Source of the DNA: Lotus japonicus
Taxonomy: Eukaryota; Streptophyta; Magnoliopsida; Fabales; Fabaceae
DNA length: 64,000 nt
Direction of reading: 5' to 3'
Assembly (NCBI RefSeq): GCF_012489685.1
Contig: NC_080043.1
Coordinates: 30,784,743 to 30,848,742 of the forward strand
Shown here: one piece after another, positions 47,111 through 58,885 of the stretch
Position numbering within the stretch: the first letter of the stretch is position 1
Layout of the letters: every line of letters begins with the position of its first letter
Notes under the pieces: model-generated
What the model was told of the DNA's origin: nothing
Databases searched by the model: none
What the model saw: the letters and a program-made list of their open reading frames with translations, nothing else
Made by a program: the position numbers and the translations under genes

Positions 47111-48170
47111 GTCCAATTTAATGTTGGAAAATAACTTACATCTGTAGATGTTGAAGTAAACTGTCTAAAAGAAAAGCATACAACATAATTAGCATACTCA
47201 TAATAAATATTGAAGTACCATAAGTGAATTCAAAAATATGCAAGGATTGGGATTTGGGTCATTACGAGATCAGTTAAGTCCTTTACGGGGAAACATCATC
47301 ACTCAAATCGCTACTCCAATCTTGCCGTTCCCTTAAGGCCTTTGATTATTTCTATTAATTCCTCACCTAAACTGAGAAAATGCCTCATAAATTGTAAAGG
47401 GACATGAGTAGGTTTGATAGCACATTATAGGTTTCGGTTATATCCTCAATGATTTTCTCACTCTCATCTTCTCTTATTAAACGAATTATAACCATTGGAA
47501 AATGAAGAGAGAGTTTAAAGGAAATGGTTATACTTGAACTTATACATGTAAAAGGAAAACTCTAAAAGTTTTGAACGAGAAGAGCCATATGGTCTACTAA
47601 TGAAAAATTCAAAAGCACTCTTCGTAGAAGAAAAAAGTGAGATTATAAAATTTTGAAGTGAAGAAATGATTTCCTCAAGAACATTATTTATAAAAGGGGG
47701 AATGAAAGGAAGAAACTTTCCATAATGCTCTTTCTCCAATATTAAAAATATAAATATAATTGACGAGCAAGTATGAAACCTAAAGTAAAGCATGAGATTT
47801 GAAAAAAGTGGCTATGTTGACAGTTGCGACTTTATTACATGTTTTTATGATTAAGTCATAACTGCAATATATGATTGTTCATTAATTATGACGTTTCAAG
47901 ATTCAAAAAACTTTCAAAAGAACTGAGCCGCAATGAGTAAAGTTAATGAATTTTATCTCGGCCAAAAAGTTGGTTCAAAGAAAGTGTTTCTTGAATATTT
48001 CAAATATGATTTTCATCTCATAATGTTTACATATCATACTGAATAAACTTGTTAAGGCCTGACATTGAATTACATTAAATACCATGTAGGGGGGCTCCTG
48101 TTTCAGTCGACCCAAAAGGTTATTGAGCCCAATATCGTTTGAGGCGACCCAAAGGTTCCACAATTAGGTG
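47111..48170. other. Unassigned AT-rich DNA, probable retroelement flank
   Basis: It lies upstream of the minus-strand copia remnant and could be its leader and LTR, but no paired repeat was found. No gene recognised. Confidence 0.4.
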
Positions 48171-48171
48171 T

Positions 48172-50640
48172 GTTAAGTTTAAACACCAATCGTATCGTCT
48201 ATCATGTTTTGAATGGTAACAATTTTCAAGAGTGTAAATGAACTCATTGCTTATATCATGTGAATTGCATTTTTAGGAAATTACTAACACACCATTCAAG
48301 ACATATCAACTAGAGAAGCAAAGCAAGAGGATGACACAAAGACAAAAAAGATACACTCAAGAAAAGAAAAGAGAGAGAAGACAAGAAGCATCAGAAAGAG
48401 AACAAGTCAAGTCAAAGGAGTCAGCAAAGGACAAAGGTACAAATGTAGACGACAGAGTAAAGAAGAAAAGTCATACATGCTTCATCGTCAATTCAAGAAG
48501 GTCAGTCAAAGCATCAAGGAAGACTACACAAGCAACAAAATGCTTTATCTGCTGAATAGTCTGATCAGAAGAAGAAGTAGAAAATAATCAAAAGCTTCAG
48601 AGCTACACATGAAAGATTTAGAGCTTCAAGGACATACAATGCAAGATTTGTCCAAGCCATCAGATCGGTTGAGAAGATTGTACAAACATCTACTACATAG
48701 TCTATCTCAAGGCTGATCAAAGGAAAGCAATGTTCAGAGAAAAGAGCGTCATATTCAAACGAAAATATCTCTGACATTCTTGAGGAGAAAGTCAAGTGCT
48801 AGGAAATCAGGAGATACTATACAGAGCACTCTGACCAAGGAAACTAGTGCAACATGTCAACATCAAAGTTTCCTCTTTCTCTCTCATCAAAGAATTGATA
48901 GAATGGAGTGAAGTCTATTGTCTTTGTATTCAAGCATCTATCTAATATAGACAAGCTAGACAATTCATCTCTGAAGAAGAAATTGGTCAAAGCTGAAAGT
49001 CTCAACGAATAAGTGGCCAACATATGAGAGGTATGAAGCATGCGCCAAACCGACAAATATTCTAAAAGATAAATGGCTAAAGAAAGAGCCTTGTCTGAGA
49101 TAAATCATGCAAGCAGAGCTTCAAGGGCAACCAATGTTTATCATCATATGAAGACTGCTATGTCAAGAGAGAAGCATGATGATATGAGCTCAATAGAAGA
49201 ATCATCTAAATGAGAATCAATCATGTGAAGAAAGGTCGTCGTCTGAAGAACTGAAGAAGGATGAAGACGACAGATGGAAAAAATCACTTGAAGAAGAATC
49301 AAGGTCTTACTCAAGCAAGCTACAAAGTCAAATCAAGCAAACTTCCCATTGAAGATAAAGCCGAGAAAGCTTTGTGCAGAAGATTCAAGTTGAAAATCAA
49401 ATATCTAACACAGTGCTATGATAAAGATAAAAACTCTTAGGTGTCACTATCAGATTTCCATATCTCAACACCAACGGATAGAAACTTAGACCTATGTTAC
49501 CTGCTACAAGATATATTACATCTTTACGGCATAAGGTCTCAATCAAATTGTACCACTCTCTGACGAAAGTACCTTTTGTAAAGTTTGATCCAACGCCTAG
49601 AAGTTATGTGAACAACACGCTCTAACGGACCGCAACGGCTATCTTTCACTCCCAAAAGATTGAAGAGTATAAAGGGAAGAAGTGAAGACTTGAAGAAGTA
49701 GCGCTTAAGCTCACATGGATTGAGCTTCATGCTCAAATCATTTAAGCATGAAAAGAAGCCTTAGATCTCAACAATCAGAGATCATTGATGAATCTCAATT
49801 GATCATATCATATATCATCATCTGCTTCAACATGTACTATAGACATTCTTTAGAGTCAAATTTTGCTATCTCTATCATGTAACTGAACATAAAGTATTCA
49901 CTTAAGAGTCAAACTTTAATCCATTATGATTCATGAACTTAATTGATCTACTATCTCTCTTTCAAGAAGAGAGTTTAGAGTAGAAAAAAGCAATCTTGAG
50001 AAAGATTGTTTTGGGAGAAGTCATGGACAATACTTGTAATGAAGGAGTCCTTTCTAATACTCAATGCCTGGAGATGCAGTGGCAAAAGAATACTCGTTAT
50101 GCCTGGAGAGGCATGTACAAGAATACTCGTTATACTTGGAGAGGCATGGACAAGAATACTCGTTATGCCTGGAGAGGCATGTACAATAATACTTGTTGGG
50201 AGGAGTCATGTCTAATACTAGATGCCTGGAGAGGCAGTGCTGAAAGAATACTCGCTAATTTCTGGAGAGGCAGTGGGAAAATAATACTTGTGTTTTTCCT
50301 AGAGGTAGTGGAAAAAGAATACTCGTTATTCCTGGAGAGGCATGTACAATAGTCCTCGTTATGCCTGGAGAGACATGTACAAGAATACTCATTGGGAGAA
50401 GTCATGTCGCATACTTGTAAGGATAAGTCCTTGATACTTGTGGTTAGTGAAATCTTGGTGCTGCCAAGGACTGGACGTAGCCCTATCATTCTGGGGGTGA
50501 AGCAGGATACAATGTCTGTGTGTATCGTCTACTCTTATGCTCTTAAACTTCCGCTGCACCAAATGATACCAACGAAGATGAGAAATCTTTATATCGTTTG
50601 GAAAATCAAGATTTAAGTGGGACACAATTCAAAACCACCC
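48172..50640 (+). mobile_element. Large LTR-like segment, SIRE-type copia (tentative)
   Basis: The 3' part (about 50455-50640) reads GACTGGACGTAGCCC, GGGGTGAAGCAGGATACA and ends in CAAAACCACCCCCCTTTCTT. This is the arrangement seen at the 3' end of SIRE-type copia LTRs in legumes. The rest is A/G-rich, non-coding, and includes a tandem array. The left edge near TGTTAAGTTTAAACACC is a guess, and no primer site or internal domain follows, so this may be a solo or truncated LTR. Confidence 0.45.
50085..50395 (+). repeat. ~33-bp tandem array, about 8 diverged units
   Basis: Units of the type GAATACTCGTTATGCCTGGA followed by GAGGCATGTACAA repeat from 50093. They become diverged in the middle and return to near consensus by 50330. 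A longer flanking unit (GGGAGAAGTCATG...AATACTTGTAA) appears on both sides (50016 and 50394). Open frames across it are repeat artefacts. Confidence 0.8.
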
Positions 50641-51170
50641 CCCTTTCTTGTGCTACTTTGATCAACCTCAAAGTGGACTACATTTTGGCCAGTCGAGAAA
50701 ACTAGAAGCGGGTTCATCACGTCCAGCTTACAAGCGATCAGATTGAAGTCGACATACTATGTGACAATTGTAAGGTTGCCTTCAAGCCATCATCATCTCG
50801 AAAGTCTTACATAAATACTTTATCATTGCTCAATGCCTTAAGTATGTCAACTACCACACCTATAAATATAGATTTGATCATTCATTTACATAGGAATTAC
50901 TCATTTTTCTACCTCATAGATCGTCTATGACTTTGAGCTTCTCCCATAATGCTCACATATTGACTTGAGCGCCAGATTGTATTTGCAGGTACCTCCTTTC
51001 GTCGTGTCAACACATCACCACCGTGCTGGAGAGTCCTTTAGAATTGTGCACATCATTCCAAATCATTATGCTTTTTTATTAGAAAATCATTTCATTATGT
51101 TTAATCTACTCAAATATTGCTAGTCTATAAATATTATACTTCTAAATTAATAATAAAGTACCAATCAACT
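50641..51170. other. Unassigned intergenic DNA
   Basis: Follows the LTR-like segment. No coding frame, repeat or RNA gene recognised. Confidence 0.4.
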
Positions 51171-51329
51171 ACTCATTATTATTTCAATCTTAACAAAAAT
51201 AATTAACATAAGTGTATTGTTGCTACCAACCAAGTGATGGTTTTCTTACTTCATCTCCACCTAAATTATCCATTGTTTTTTAGAATTTAGGTGCTGGTAA
51301 TGTTGACGATTTATGGTAAGATATAACAC

Positions 51330-52290
51330 ATGCAAATTTTCTTATATTTTAATTTTTTGTGTTTAATAATTGGGAAGAACACTTGTACATGTCATAGACC
51401 AATTATATATTTTTTTTTGTTCTGTATATGTTTCAAGATTATGAAATTACAAAATATTTTTTACAGTTTAATTCATACAAAATATTGTGGCATGCATCAC
51501 GTGAGATTTTACATTAGTATTATTAGACAAACACGCCTTGAACTCGTCATGACCAAAAATAGAATGAATAGCCAGCCATAAATTACCCAAAATGGAACCT
51601 CCAAAGTCCAAACACACTAAATACAGCAACACGTACAATACCACTACACCAAACAAGACATTAAAGAGAAGATGTAATCTGTTACAACTGATATACATAT
51701 ATATAAGAGACAAATTACAGGAGATACAACAAGGGAATATCTTGGTGCCATTCCTATTTGACCATTAGCAAATCAAAATGAGAAACATTGATTCTAATCA
51801 AGTATCTTCACTTTGATTTCACCTTATTCACGTTTCTAATTACAATAATCTATATCTGCTACTACATACAATGTCTAGGAGTCTTAGATGTGGTTCAAGG
51901 CCACAAGAAAAATATGTTGGGAGGTCTCTGGCTAAAAGCATCAAGTTTTACAAGAATATGGGGTGGATGTTTGTGGGGTGTTGTAAGAGAGGGTGGTACA
52001 AGACCCGAATGCACCTACACTTTTAGCTAGCTAAATTAGCTATTAAAAACTAGATTCTAGCTTCTAATTTTACTTTTAATTTTTGTTAATGTTAGTTTTG
52101 GTAGACAATTTATGTATTTTGGTGCCATCTTCCATGCACAAATTGTACTCTTGCAACTCATTGTTGAGCTTATTATATAGTCGTATATATGTATATGATC
52201 CTTATGATCAACGTAATCGAAATTACGCTATCAAGTTGTTAGTGGTGTGAAATTGAAGTAATCAAATTATCAGTTTGTGTCAAAATATTT
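51330..52290 (+). repeat. Small-ORF repeat, copy 2
   Basis: Roughly 85% identical by eye to copy 1 through AGACAAACACGCCTTGAACT, CACTAAATACAGCAACACGT and the open frame. It also carries the downstream segment (TTACGCTATCAAGTTGTTAG) that in copy 1 lies beyond the copia insertion. Homology to copy 3 extends upstream to about 51170. Confidence 0.8.
51871..52026 (+). CDS. Candidate small open frame, 51 codons, copy 2
   Basis: Runs from ATGTCTAGGAG to TAG at 52024-52026. The peptide is basic: MSRSLRCGSRPQEKYVGRSL then AKSIKFYKNMGWMFVGCCKR and GWYKTRMHLHF. Relative to copy 1 the C-terminal 23 codons show three silent changes and one replacement, and the gaps are multiples of three. In copy 3 the start is deleted and the Trp codon of KRGW is a stop. 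No family recognised. The surrounding non-coding DNA is also conserved, so coding status is unproven. Confidence 0.35.
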   Translation: MSRSLRCGSRPQEKYVGRSLAKSIKFYKNMGWMFVGCCKRGWYKTRMHLHF

Positions 52291-52339
52291 TTATCATGGC
52301 AATGAGTAATGTTGACTTGAAACATCAATGATTTATACC

Positions 52340-53530
52340 GCAGTTGGATGTTAATAATGCTTTTTCAAATGAAATTCTAAAATAAGAAGTGTACATGCGA
52401 CAACATCTAGGATTTGACACTGTTAGGACCTTCGTTTGTAAGCTTCATAAGATACTTTATGGCTTTAAACAAGCTACTTGAGCATGGTTTGAGAGACTTA
52501 CAACTATTTTAATTCAACTGGGATTCACCACTAGCAAGTGTGACCCTTCTCTTTTTTTTCTCTCTCAATCTACTTTGGTAATTTACATCTTGGTTTATGT
52601 GGATGATATCATCATCATTAAAAATGAATCCTCTTTCATTCAAAAGCTTGAATGGTCAATTTTCTCTCAAGATATTGGGCACACTTGGTTATTTTCTAGG
52701 CATAGAGGTTAAATCTCTTCATGATGACCTCTTATTGTTAAATCAAGCTAAGTATGTTTTAGATATTCTCTCTAAGACTAACATGAAGGGGACAAGCCTA
52801 TTTGAATCCTACAATTGATGGCTAAAAACTCAGCAAGATTGGTGATGATCTTGTTGCTGATCTTACTCATTGTCTCTCTATTATTGGTGCACTTCAGTAT
52901 GCCACTACCTGCCAAAATCGAGTTATGTCATGAATAAGGCTTGTCAATACATGTCTCAAACACTAAAGTCTCATCTGGAAAGTCGTAAAACGCATTTTGC
53001 GGTATCTCTGTGGTACTACTTCTAATGGTCTTCAACTTAGTCCAACTTTTCCTCACACACCATTTTCTATCTTCTGTTATTGTGATCTTGACTGGGCTTC
53101 TGATCCTGATGATATGAGGACTACATCAGGAGCATGTATTTATTTGGCTCGAATTTGGTTTCTTGGTGATTGAAGAAGCAAACAATTGTGGCTAGGTCTT
53201 CAACAAAAGCAGAATATCATAGCTTAGCTATTGCTACAACTGAAATATTATGGTTGCATACCCAATTGAGTGAGTTATAGATCTCTCCCTCCCTTCCTAC
53301 TATTTTTTGTGACAACCTAAGAACTGCTTCTCTATCCATAATTTAGTCCTTCATGCTTGCACTAAACACATGGAGTTGGACTTGTTTTTCATTACAAAAT
53401 TATTGTGTTAATATATCATTGTTAACCTCATCAAGGTTCTCTCTCCTACAAGGTTTTGGAACTTAAGTCCAAGCTTCATGTTCGAGATTCTCTTGCAGGC
53501 AACCCTCATTAAGCTTGAGTGGGGTGGGGG
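52340..53530 (+). mobile_element. Third copia remnant: RT to RNase H
   Basis: Plus-strand broken frames: QLDVNNAFSNEIL near 52342, FVCKLHKILYGFKQAT, LVYVDDIIII near 52590 (RT active site), then RNase H pieces and CTKHMELDLFF near 53360. A GGGGTGGGGGAG polypurine tract at 53521 precedes an LTR-like stretch. Many stops and shifts. Confidence 0.85.
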
Positions 53531-53533
53531 AGT

Positions 53534-53706
53534 AATATAGTAATAACTAATAGTTAGTTGATACTATAAGAAATTTGTTATGTTATAGTTAGTTAGGTTG
53601 CTTCTTTTGTGAGCTTCCTCTTGTAGCATATACATGAGTGAAGTTGTTGTAACAATTAGTAAAATTAATGAGAACTTGTTCAATTTTTTGATTCACTCTT
53701 TCTAAC
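53534..53706 (+). repeat. Probable 3' LTR of the third copia remnant
   Basis: A short AT-rich stretch after the polypurine tract that ends near TTGATTCACTCTTTCTAAC. No partner LTR is visible, so the boundaries are estimates. Confidence 0.45.
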
Positions 53707-53724
53707 TATGATGTAATATATACA

Positions 53725-53945
53725 CACACTTTCCAATTTTAGAAAGGAAAAATATCATAGGTTTCTTTAGGATGATCTCTTATACTAATATATTAAGCTA
53801 ATGAAACTTTAGACAAAAGAAGAAATTAAGCTCAATGTCGTAGAGATGATAATGCAACAATGGATAACTAGTTGCACAAAACAAGATAGAATATGAAATA
53901 TAATAAATGGAGAGAAATTTAGTGTATCTTCTATTTTTAAAAAGA
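53725..53945. repeat. Dispersed repeat, member 2
   Basis: Same sequence as at 24170-24430 in symplekin intron 10 (GTCGTAGAGATGATAATGCA, TGGATAACTAGTTGCACAAA), same orientation, about 85% identical by eye. Confidence 0.7.
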
Positions 53946-54399
53946 GGGTTAACTATGTTTTTTGTTTGTATTTAATATGTGAGTTTGATTTTAGTCTCTC
54001 ATCGGAGTAAAGTCTGGATAACATCCCTTTGTTTTAGGAAACACCTCACTTTTAGTTCTCAAAGGAGGTTGAGCTCCGACAACTTTGTCAAATGGTCTCT
54101 CTCCCTTCCACCATCTTCTTCTTCATCATGTTCTTCCCAACCTAGAAACAAACCTTCAATCCAAAAGAGTCGAAAATACAAACCCAAAACTACACTATGT
54201 ATTAAAGTAATCGGTACAAGTGCCAACCAAGTGGTGGTTTCTCTTATTTAATCTCCACCCAAAATTCCATTGTTTTTCCAAGACTTGACAACTAGTAACT
54301 TAGATGAAATTACGATGAGGAATAGATGTAGTTTTTTTTGCTTTATGCTCCTTGGCTCACATAAAAAGTTGTTTTGATAAATCTTTTTATTTTTAGTTT

Positions 54400-55340
54400 T
54401 GGCGTTTCATAAATAGGAAGAAAAAAATTCTATTTCTAATGAAACGAATCGCAAGAATAAACATACAGGAAGAACCATTTTCCTATTTGCACATGATTCC
54501 TTGAGTTAAATGATAAAAATCTATATATGAAGGTTAATGATTTCATTTTCTGACCTATTGAAGGTTAAAAAGCTATATCGTATTTTCATTATATATACAA
54601 TTACACACACACACACTAACAATTCAATCACAATCCGACCATTGAACCTTATATCGTTGCCTCCGCTAATTTAATGACTGGTTCGATTCTAGGAACACCG
54701 GCTAAAACATGCAGAAGTGACCTAAAAATTTGTGTACAACATATCAATTTAACAAACACTCATTGAACTCGTGACTACCAAAAATAGGAAAAACAGTCGG
54801 CCAAAAATTACACAAACCAACTTCCAACCACACTAAATAGATAAGACATCAAAGGAAAAGATGCAATCAGTTGCAACTTACATACAATAATACAACAAGT
54901 CAATGATGATAACCCCAAAATTCATTATAAGAGACAAATCAAAGAGAATCATTGAATCAAATTAAAAATCTTCATTGTGTTGTATATGTGATTCAAAATC
55001 AAGGCCAAAATATAAGTATTTGGGGAGGTCTAAAAGTATCATGCTTATCATCAGGAAAAGGTGGACGATTGTGGGGTGTTTCAAGAGAGGGTAGTACAAG
55101 ATCCGAGCGTACCTCCATTTTTAGCTCAATTGCCAAACAAGAATTCTGGCTTTTGATTCTGCTTTTTTTTTTGTAAATTTTAGTTTTAGTACCCAATTTT
55201 TTCTTGGTTCGTTGAACATGATTGTCTACCGTGAAAGATACCCGTATTACACCAAAAGTTATGCTATCAAATTGTCAATGATGTAAAATATAAGTAATCA
55301 AATTACTATTTTGTATCAGAAGCATTTTTATCATGGCAAT
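54400..55340 (+). repeat. Small-ORF repeat, copy 3 (decayed)
   Basis: The most diverged copy. It shares TTGAACTCGTGACTACC, CACACTAAATAGATAAGACA and, near 54990-55100, the region of the open frame. There the ATG is lost in a deletion and the KRGW codon is TAG. The downstream segment TTACACCAAAAGTTATGCTA is present. Confidence 0.75.
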
Positions 55341-56340
55341 GATCAGAAGTTGTTAAGGTTTTGGCTAAAAATAGATTTAAGGTTTGAATCTAAGGAAAAT
55401 CAAGCTAATATGGGAAAACATGGCTCCTTCATATGAGATTGACCTATTTTCTCTGGTATTCTAAGGCTATAAATTAATTAAGCCTAAGTGTTCATAATAA
55501 TTTGACATTTCAAAAATCAATTGCACAAGTTAATGCTTTGTAATTATCCAAGCAACCAAAATCAATTTTTACATAAACAACAACTTTTTGAAATTTAGTT
55601 CTTCAAAATTTAAACTAAAATATGCAGCAAAGTATTCTCAAAGAAACTGTGGTGAAGATTCAACCTGAAGTATTAGAATAGAATGAGATAAAAGTCATAA
55701 AACAAAATCGAATAAAAATATGACTCCATTATCTAGACATCTAGCAGAATGGAATAGTTGTAAAGAATGGGGTAATTTGTAATATCTTCCCTCTTTATGT
55801 TATTGCTTGCTGGACAATGTTATAAAGAATTGAGTAATTTGTGCTTTGAGTATTCAATACATCTAGATATTTAAACGAGAGTAAGTATTTAAGGTTGGAA
55901 ATTAATCGAGGGAATATTGGTCAATTTGAAGCAGAGCAGTTCCTTTGGATCCCCTCGTAAATTCCTTAACACTGATTTATTTTGGATCATTCCTAAATTA
56001 GACGATTTTTCTAAAGGAAATGAATTATGTGATCCAAATATTTTTTATTATATTTAATATATTTTATAGTTTTTTAAAAGTAAAGGTAAAGACACTATAT
56101 ATATTAACAGTTAACCTCAAGGGCTTGGTGAGTGAAACATGTTAGAGTCTCCCATGTGGATCGAAATCTTTTATCTTTGTTTGATGTTCTCTTCCTTGCC
56201 ACTCCAATATAATTATGTCATGTTAATTAATAAAAGGCATTGATTTATCACTTTACATGTGTGGTTTTTAAATGACATGTCACAATTATATTGGTGGGAG
56301 ATGGAAGAAGACACCAAAAAATGACATAAAATTTTAATCT
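55341..56340. other. Intergenic, no gene seen
   Basis: AT-rich DNA with no coding frame or repeat structure recognised. Confidence 0.5.
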
Positions 56341-56343
56341 CAT

Positions 56344-57464
56344 GTAAATGCTCACTTTAGTCCGTGAATGTGTCACTCGCTATCCACTTTGTCATTGAAC
56401 TTTAAAAATCCATCCTGCCCTCCGTCAGTTTTGGTCAACTAACGGAGATGACATGACTGTTAATTGCTGATGTGACAAACGTTAGACACATTAGTCCCAG
56501 AATGTGTCATGCACATCTAAGAGCCTTCCATAAAAAAGAGGCATATGGCATGGAAAACCTAAATATAGCCCATTAGACTATGGTCCTGTACATTGAAAGA
56601 GCCAATTGTTTAAACCGCTGGAAGGAATTTCTTCCAGCCAACTCCAAAAGATACACCATCATAAAATAATGACCTTATCCTATATAATGCCAAACTTATA
56701 TGTTGAATCTTGGCTTAAAACATAGCTTGTTGAATTTGGTGATTCACAGCAACCTTCATGTGATGTTTGAGCTGTTGCCACAGTATAACCCGATGCTAAC
56801 CAAAATACAATATATGTTGATTTTAAATAAGCAAAGGCCATAAAAGTTTATGCAACCTAATTACCTAGAAGGATAGTGTGAGATCTGCAAATCTAAACTC
56901 TAGGAAAACAACAATAAATTATCTCCTCTGCGGCTCCAATTCATTAGGAACTCTAATATAACCCGATAGATGTAACTTCATCCAGCAGTAGCAGCACACG
57001 ACTATGAACATATCAGCAGCTTCACATAGAAAGAGAAGGATGGAGATGAAGAACAGTGATACAGGAGAAGAAGAAGAATGATGAAGATGAGGAGATGAAG
57101 AAAAATAATTTAAATATTTTAATGTCAATTTAACATCTAACATTGAAATAAATATAACTGAATTCACATTATATACATAAGATTGTGTTGCTCAGCTGGA
57201 AAATTACTTGTTTTATCACTCTCAGGTTGGTGATTTTTTAGTAGGGACTAAATTGCATACGTTTTCCACATTAGGGACTAATTTGTCTAACGTTTGTCAC
57301 ATCAGCATTTAACAGCCACATCATCTCCGTTAGTTGACTAAAACTGACGAAGGGACTAACTTGACCGACATCTGCCGCTTTCAGGAACTACAAGATGAAT
57401 TTTTAAAGTTTAGGGACGAAGTTGACAGCGAGTTGCACATTCAGGGACCAAAGTGAGCATTTAC
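56344..57464. mobile_element. Long-TIR non-autonomous element 3 (~1.1 kb)
   Basis: Inverted ends start GTAAATGCTCACTTTAGTCC (left) and GTAAATGCTCACTTTGGTCC (right, reversed). They stay similar for over 150 bases, through AACTAACGGAGATGA and GCTGATGTGACAAACGTTAG. No clean target duplication could be found. No transposase. Shares the GGTCAACTAACGGA motif with element 4. Confidence 0.82.
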
Positions 57465-57945
57465 CATTTATTCTTTCATATCTAACTTATCTCCTTGGAG
57501 ACAGTAAGGAAAATATGTCTATTGTCAATACTTTTTGAGTGACAACTTTCCCTACCTTAGACTCGGCACAATCCCATCACCATAAATGATTTTAAACCAA
57601 AAAGGGTAAGGGTACGAAAATAAAATTATTTTAAATTTCCTCCTCTCCAAAACTTTCCCCTCCTTTCTCATATATCTGTGGTGGACTTTATTGGTTCTTT
57701 TCATTTGTTTGTTCTCAACTTCTCATTCATTTGTCCTCAATTTCAGGTAATTTCATTTCACCAGTCATTAATAATAAAAATTAAAATTTCAACAAAATGT
57801 ACATTGACATTGAATTTTGAGTGGGGTTTACCTTAATTAGCACCATAATCTAACAAATAAAATTTGGCATTAGCGGGAATGAAGGTTAACCATAGAAATC
57901 TACCTGTTCCTGAAAGATTTGGTCAAGGAAAGGTCTTCATGATCA
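57465..57945. other. Upstream region of the lysine-rich gene
   Basis: AT-rich DNA between element 3 and the TATA box. No other signal identified. Confidence 0.4.
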
Positions 57946-57955
57946 TATATAAATA
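57946..57955 (+). promoter_or_regulatory. TATA box of the lysine-rich small gene
   Basis: TATATAAATA lies 127 bases before the ATG at 58073, at a normal distance for a plant gene with a leader near 95 bases. Confidence 0.55.
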
Positions 57956-58072
57956 AAGCAACAAAACCTGCATTACATTGATGCAGCGTGCGTGCTAATT
58001 AACTACTGCATACACCACCCTCCTTTGCAGGCGCCATTGAATTGAATTCATTTTGAGAATTCAATATTCTAG

Positions 58073-58270
58073 ATGGCAGATTTTGAGGAGCAAGTGAAGG
58101 TGACTGCAAAGAAGGCGAAGGTTGCAGCGAAGAAAGCCAAGAAGGCCATCGTGAAAAGTGGGGTTAAGGTTGCCGGTGCCTGCAAGAAAGGTTGGGCCAA
58201 GGTCAAGAAAAGCATCAAGGACCTCACACAGAAGAATAGCAAGACAGAATATTTAGGTGATCGTAAATAA
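58073..58270 (+). CDS. Small lysine-rich basic protein, unknown
   Basis: A 65-residue single-exon frame begins MADFEEQVKVTAKKAKVAAK, then KAKKAIVKSGVKVAGACKKG, and ends WAKVKKSIKDLTQKNSKTEYLGDRK. Nearly a third of residues are Lys, set in Ala/Val/Lys heptad-like runs that suggest an amphipathic helix. There is one Cys and no signal peptide. The base composition is clearly less AT-rich than the flanks, and a TATA box and leader precede it, which supports a real gene. The AKKAKVAAKK pattern recalls histone H1 tails, but there is no globular domain, so DNA or RNA binding would only be a guess. Confidence 0.65.
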   Translation: MADFEEQVKVTAKKAKVAAKKAKKAIVKSGVKVAGACKKGWAKVKKSIKDLTQKNSKTEYLGDRK

Positions 58271-58813
58271 TATGGAAATGTTTATGTTATTGTTCTTGAG
58301 GCTTGAATGATCTCTATGTAATGACATATGTTACACAACATATATATTTAGTCATTACTTTATTATTGTGTCACCACTATAGAACTTATTGATTCAAATT
58401 CAATGGAAAAATTTAGAACCTAACGACTATTTGCAATATTTTTATCTTGTTAATTACATGTTTTTGGATTAGTATATATCACATGATACTTTCAAATTAA
58501 AATGCTATCTATATTTCTCTTTATATACGTGATCTTCTCATGTTATATGACATTTGACAATGTCAAGAGACTCAAGTTAAGCATTGTGATATTTTTCACT
58601 CTTCATAAATATTCACAGAATGTTTTGTCCATTTAATATTTATGAAAAGATAAATAAACACAAAATTTCAACATGATTTTTTACATGAGAAGATCCTAAG
58701 ATCCCTATATATACTTCTTATGTAGGTGGAACCATAGTATGTAAACAAAGATATATAAATACAAAATTTCATTTAGATGTCACGTGTTACATGAGATGAT
58801 GATCCACTTTTGA

Positions 58814-58885
58814 TAAGTCTCCCTAGTTTCATTTTTTTTTTTATAAGTCTCCCTAGTTTCATTTTTTTTTTTATAAGTCTCCCTT
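58814..58885. repeat. 30-bp tandem repeat, 2.5 copies
   Basis: ATAAGTCTCCCTAGTTTCAT followed by a T run occurs twice, then a third partial unit ATAAGTCTCCCTTATTTG. An apparent membrane-like frame across it (repeated SLPSFIFFFI) is an artefact. Confidence 0.85.

Noticed and set aside
48331..48555. Lys/Arg/Glu-rich frame at 48.3 kb
   Set aside because: Falls in A/G-rich LTR-like DNA; composition explains the open frame.
51871..52026. Similarity of the small frame to DVL/ROTUNDIFOLIA peptides
   Set aside because: Only a loose L-K-FY-M-C pattern; the spacing of the conserved residues does not match the DVL domain.
54999..55196. Minus-strand frame with PSLETPHNRPP, resembling a CLE-type peptide
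   Set aside because: The matching minus frames in copies 1 and 2 lack a start or contain stops, the motif lacks the conserved spacing of CLE peptides, and base changes there alter residues. No signal peptide.
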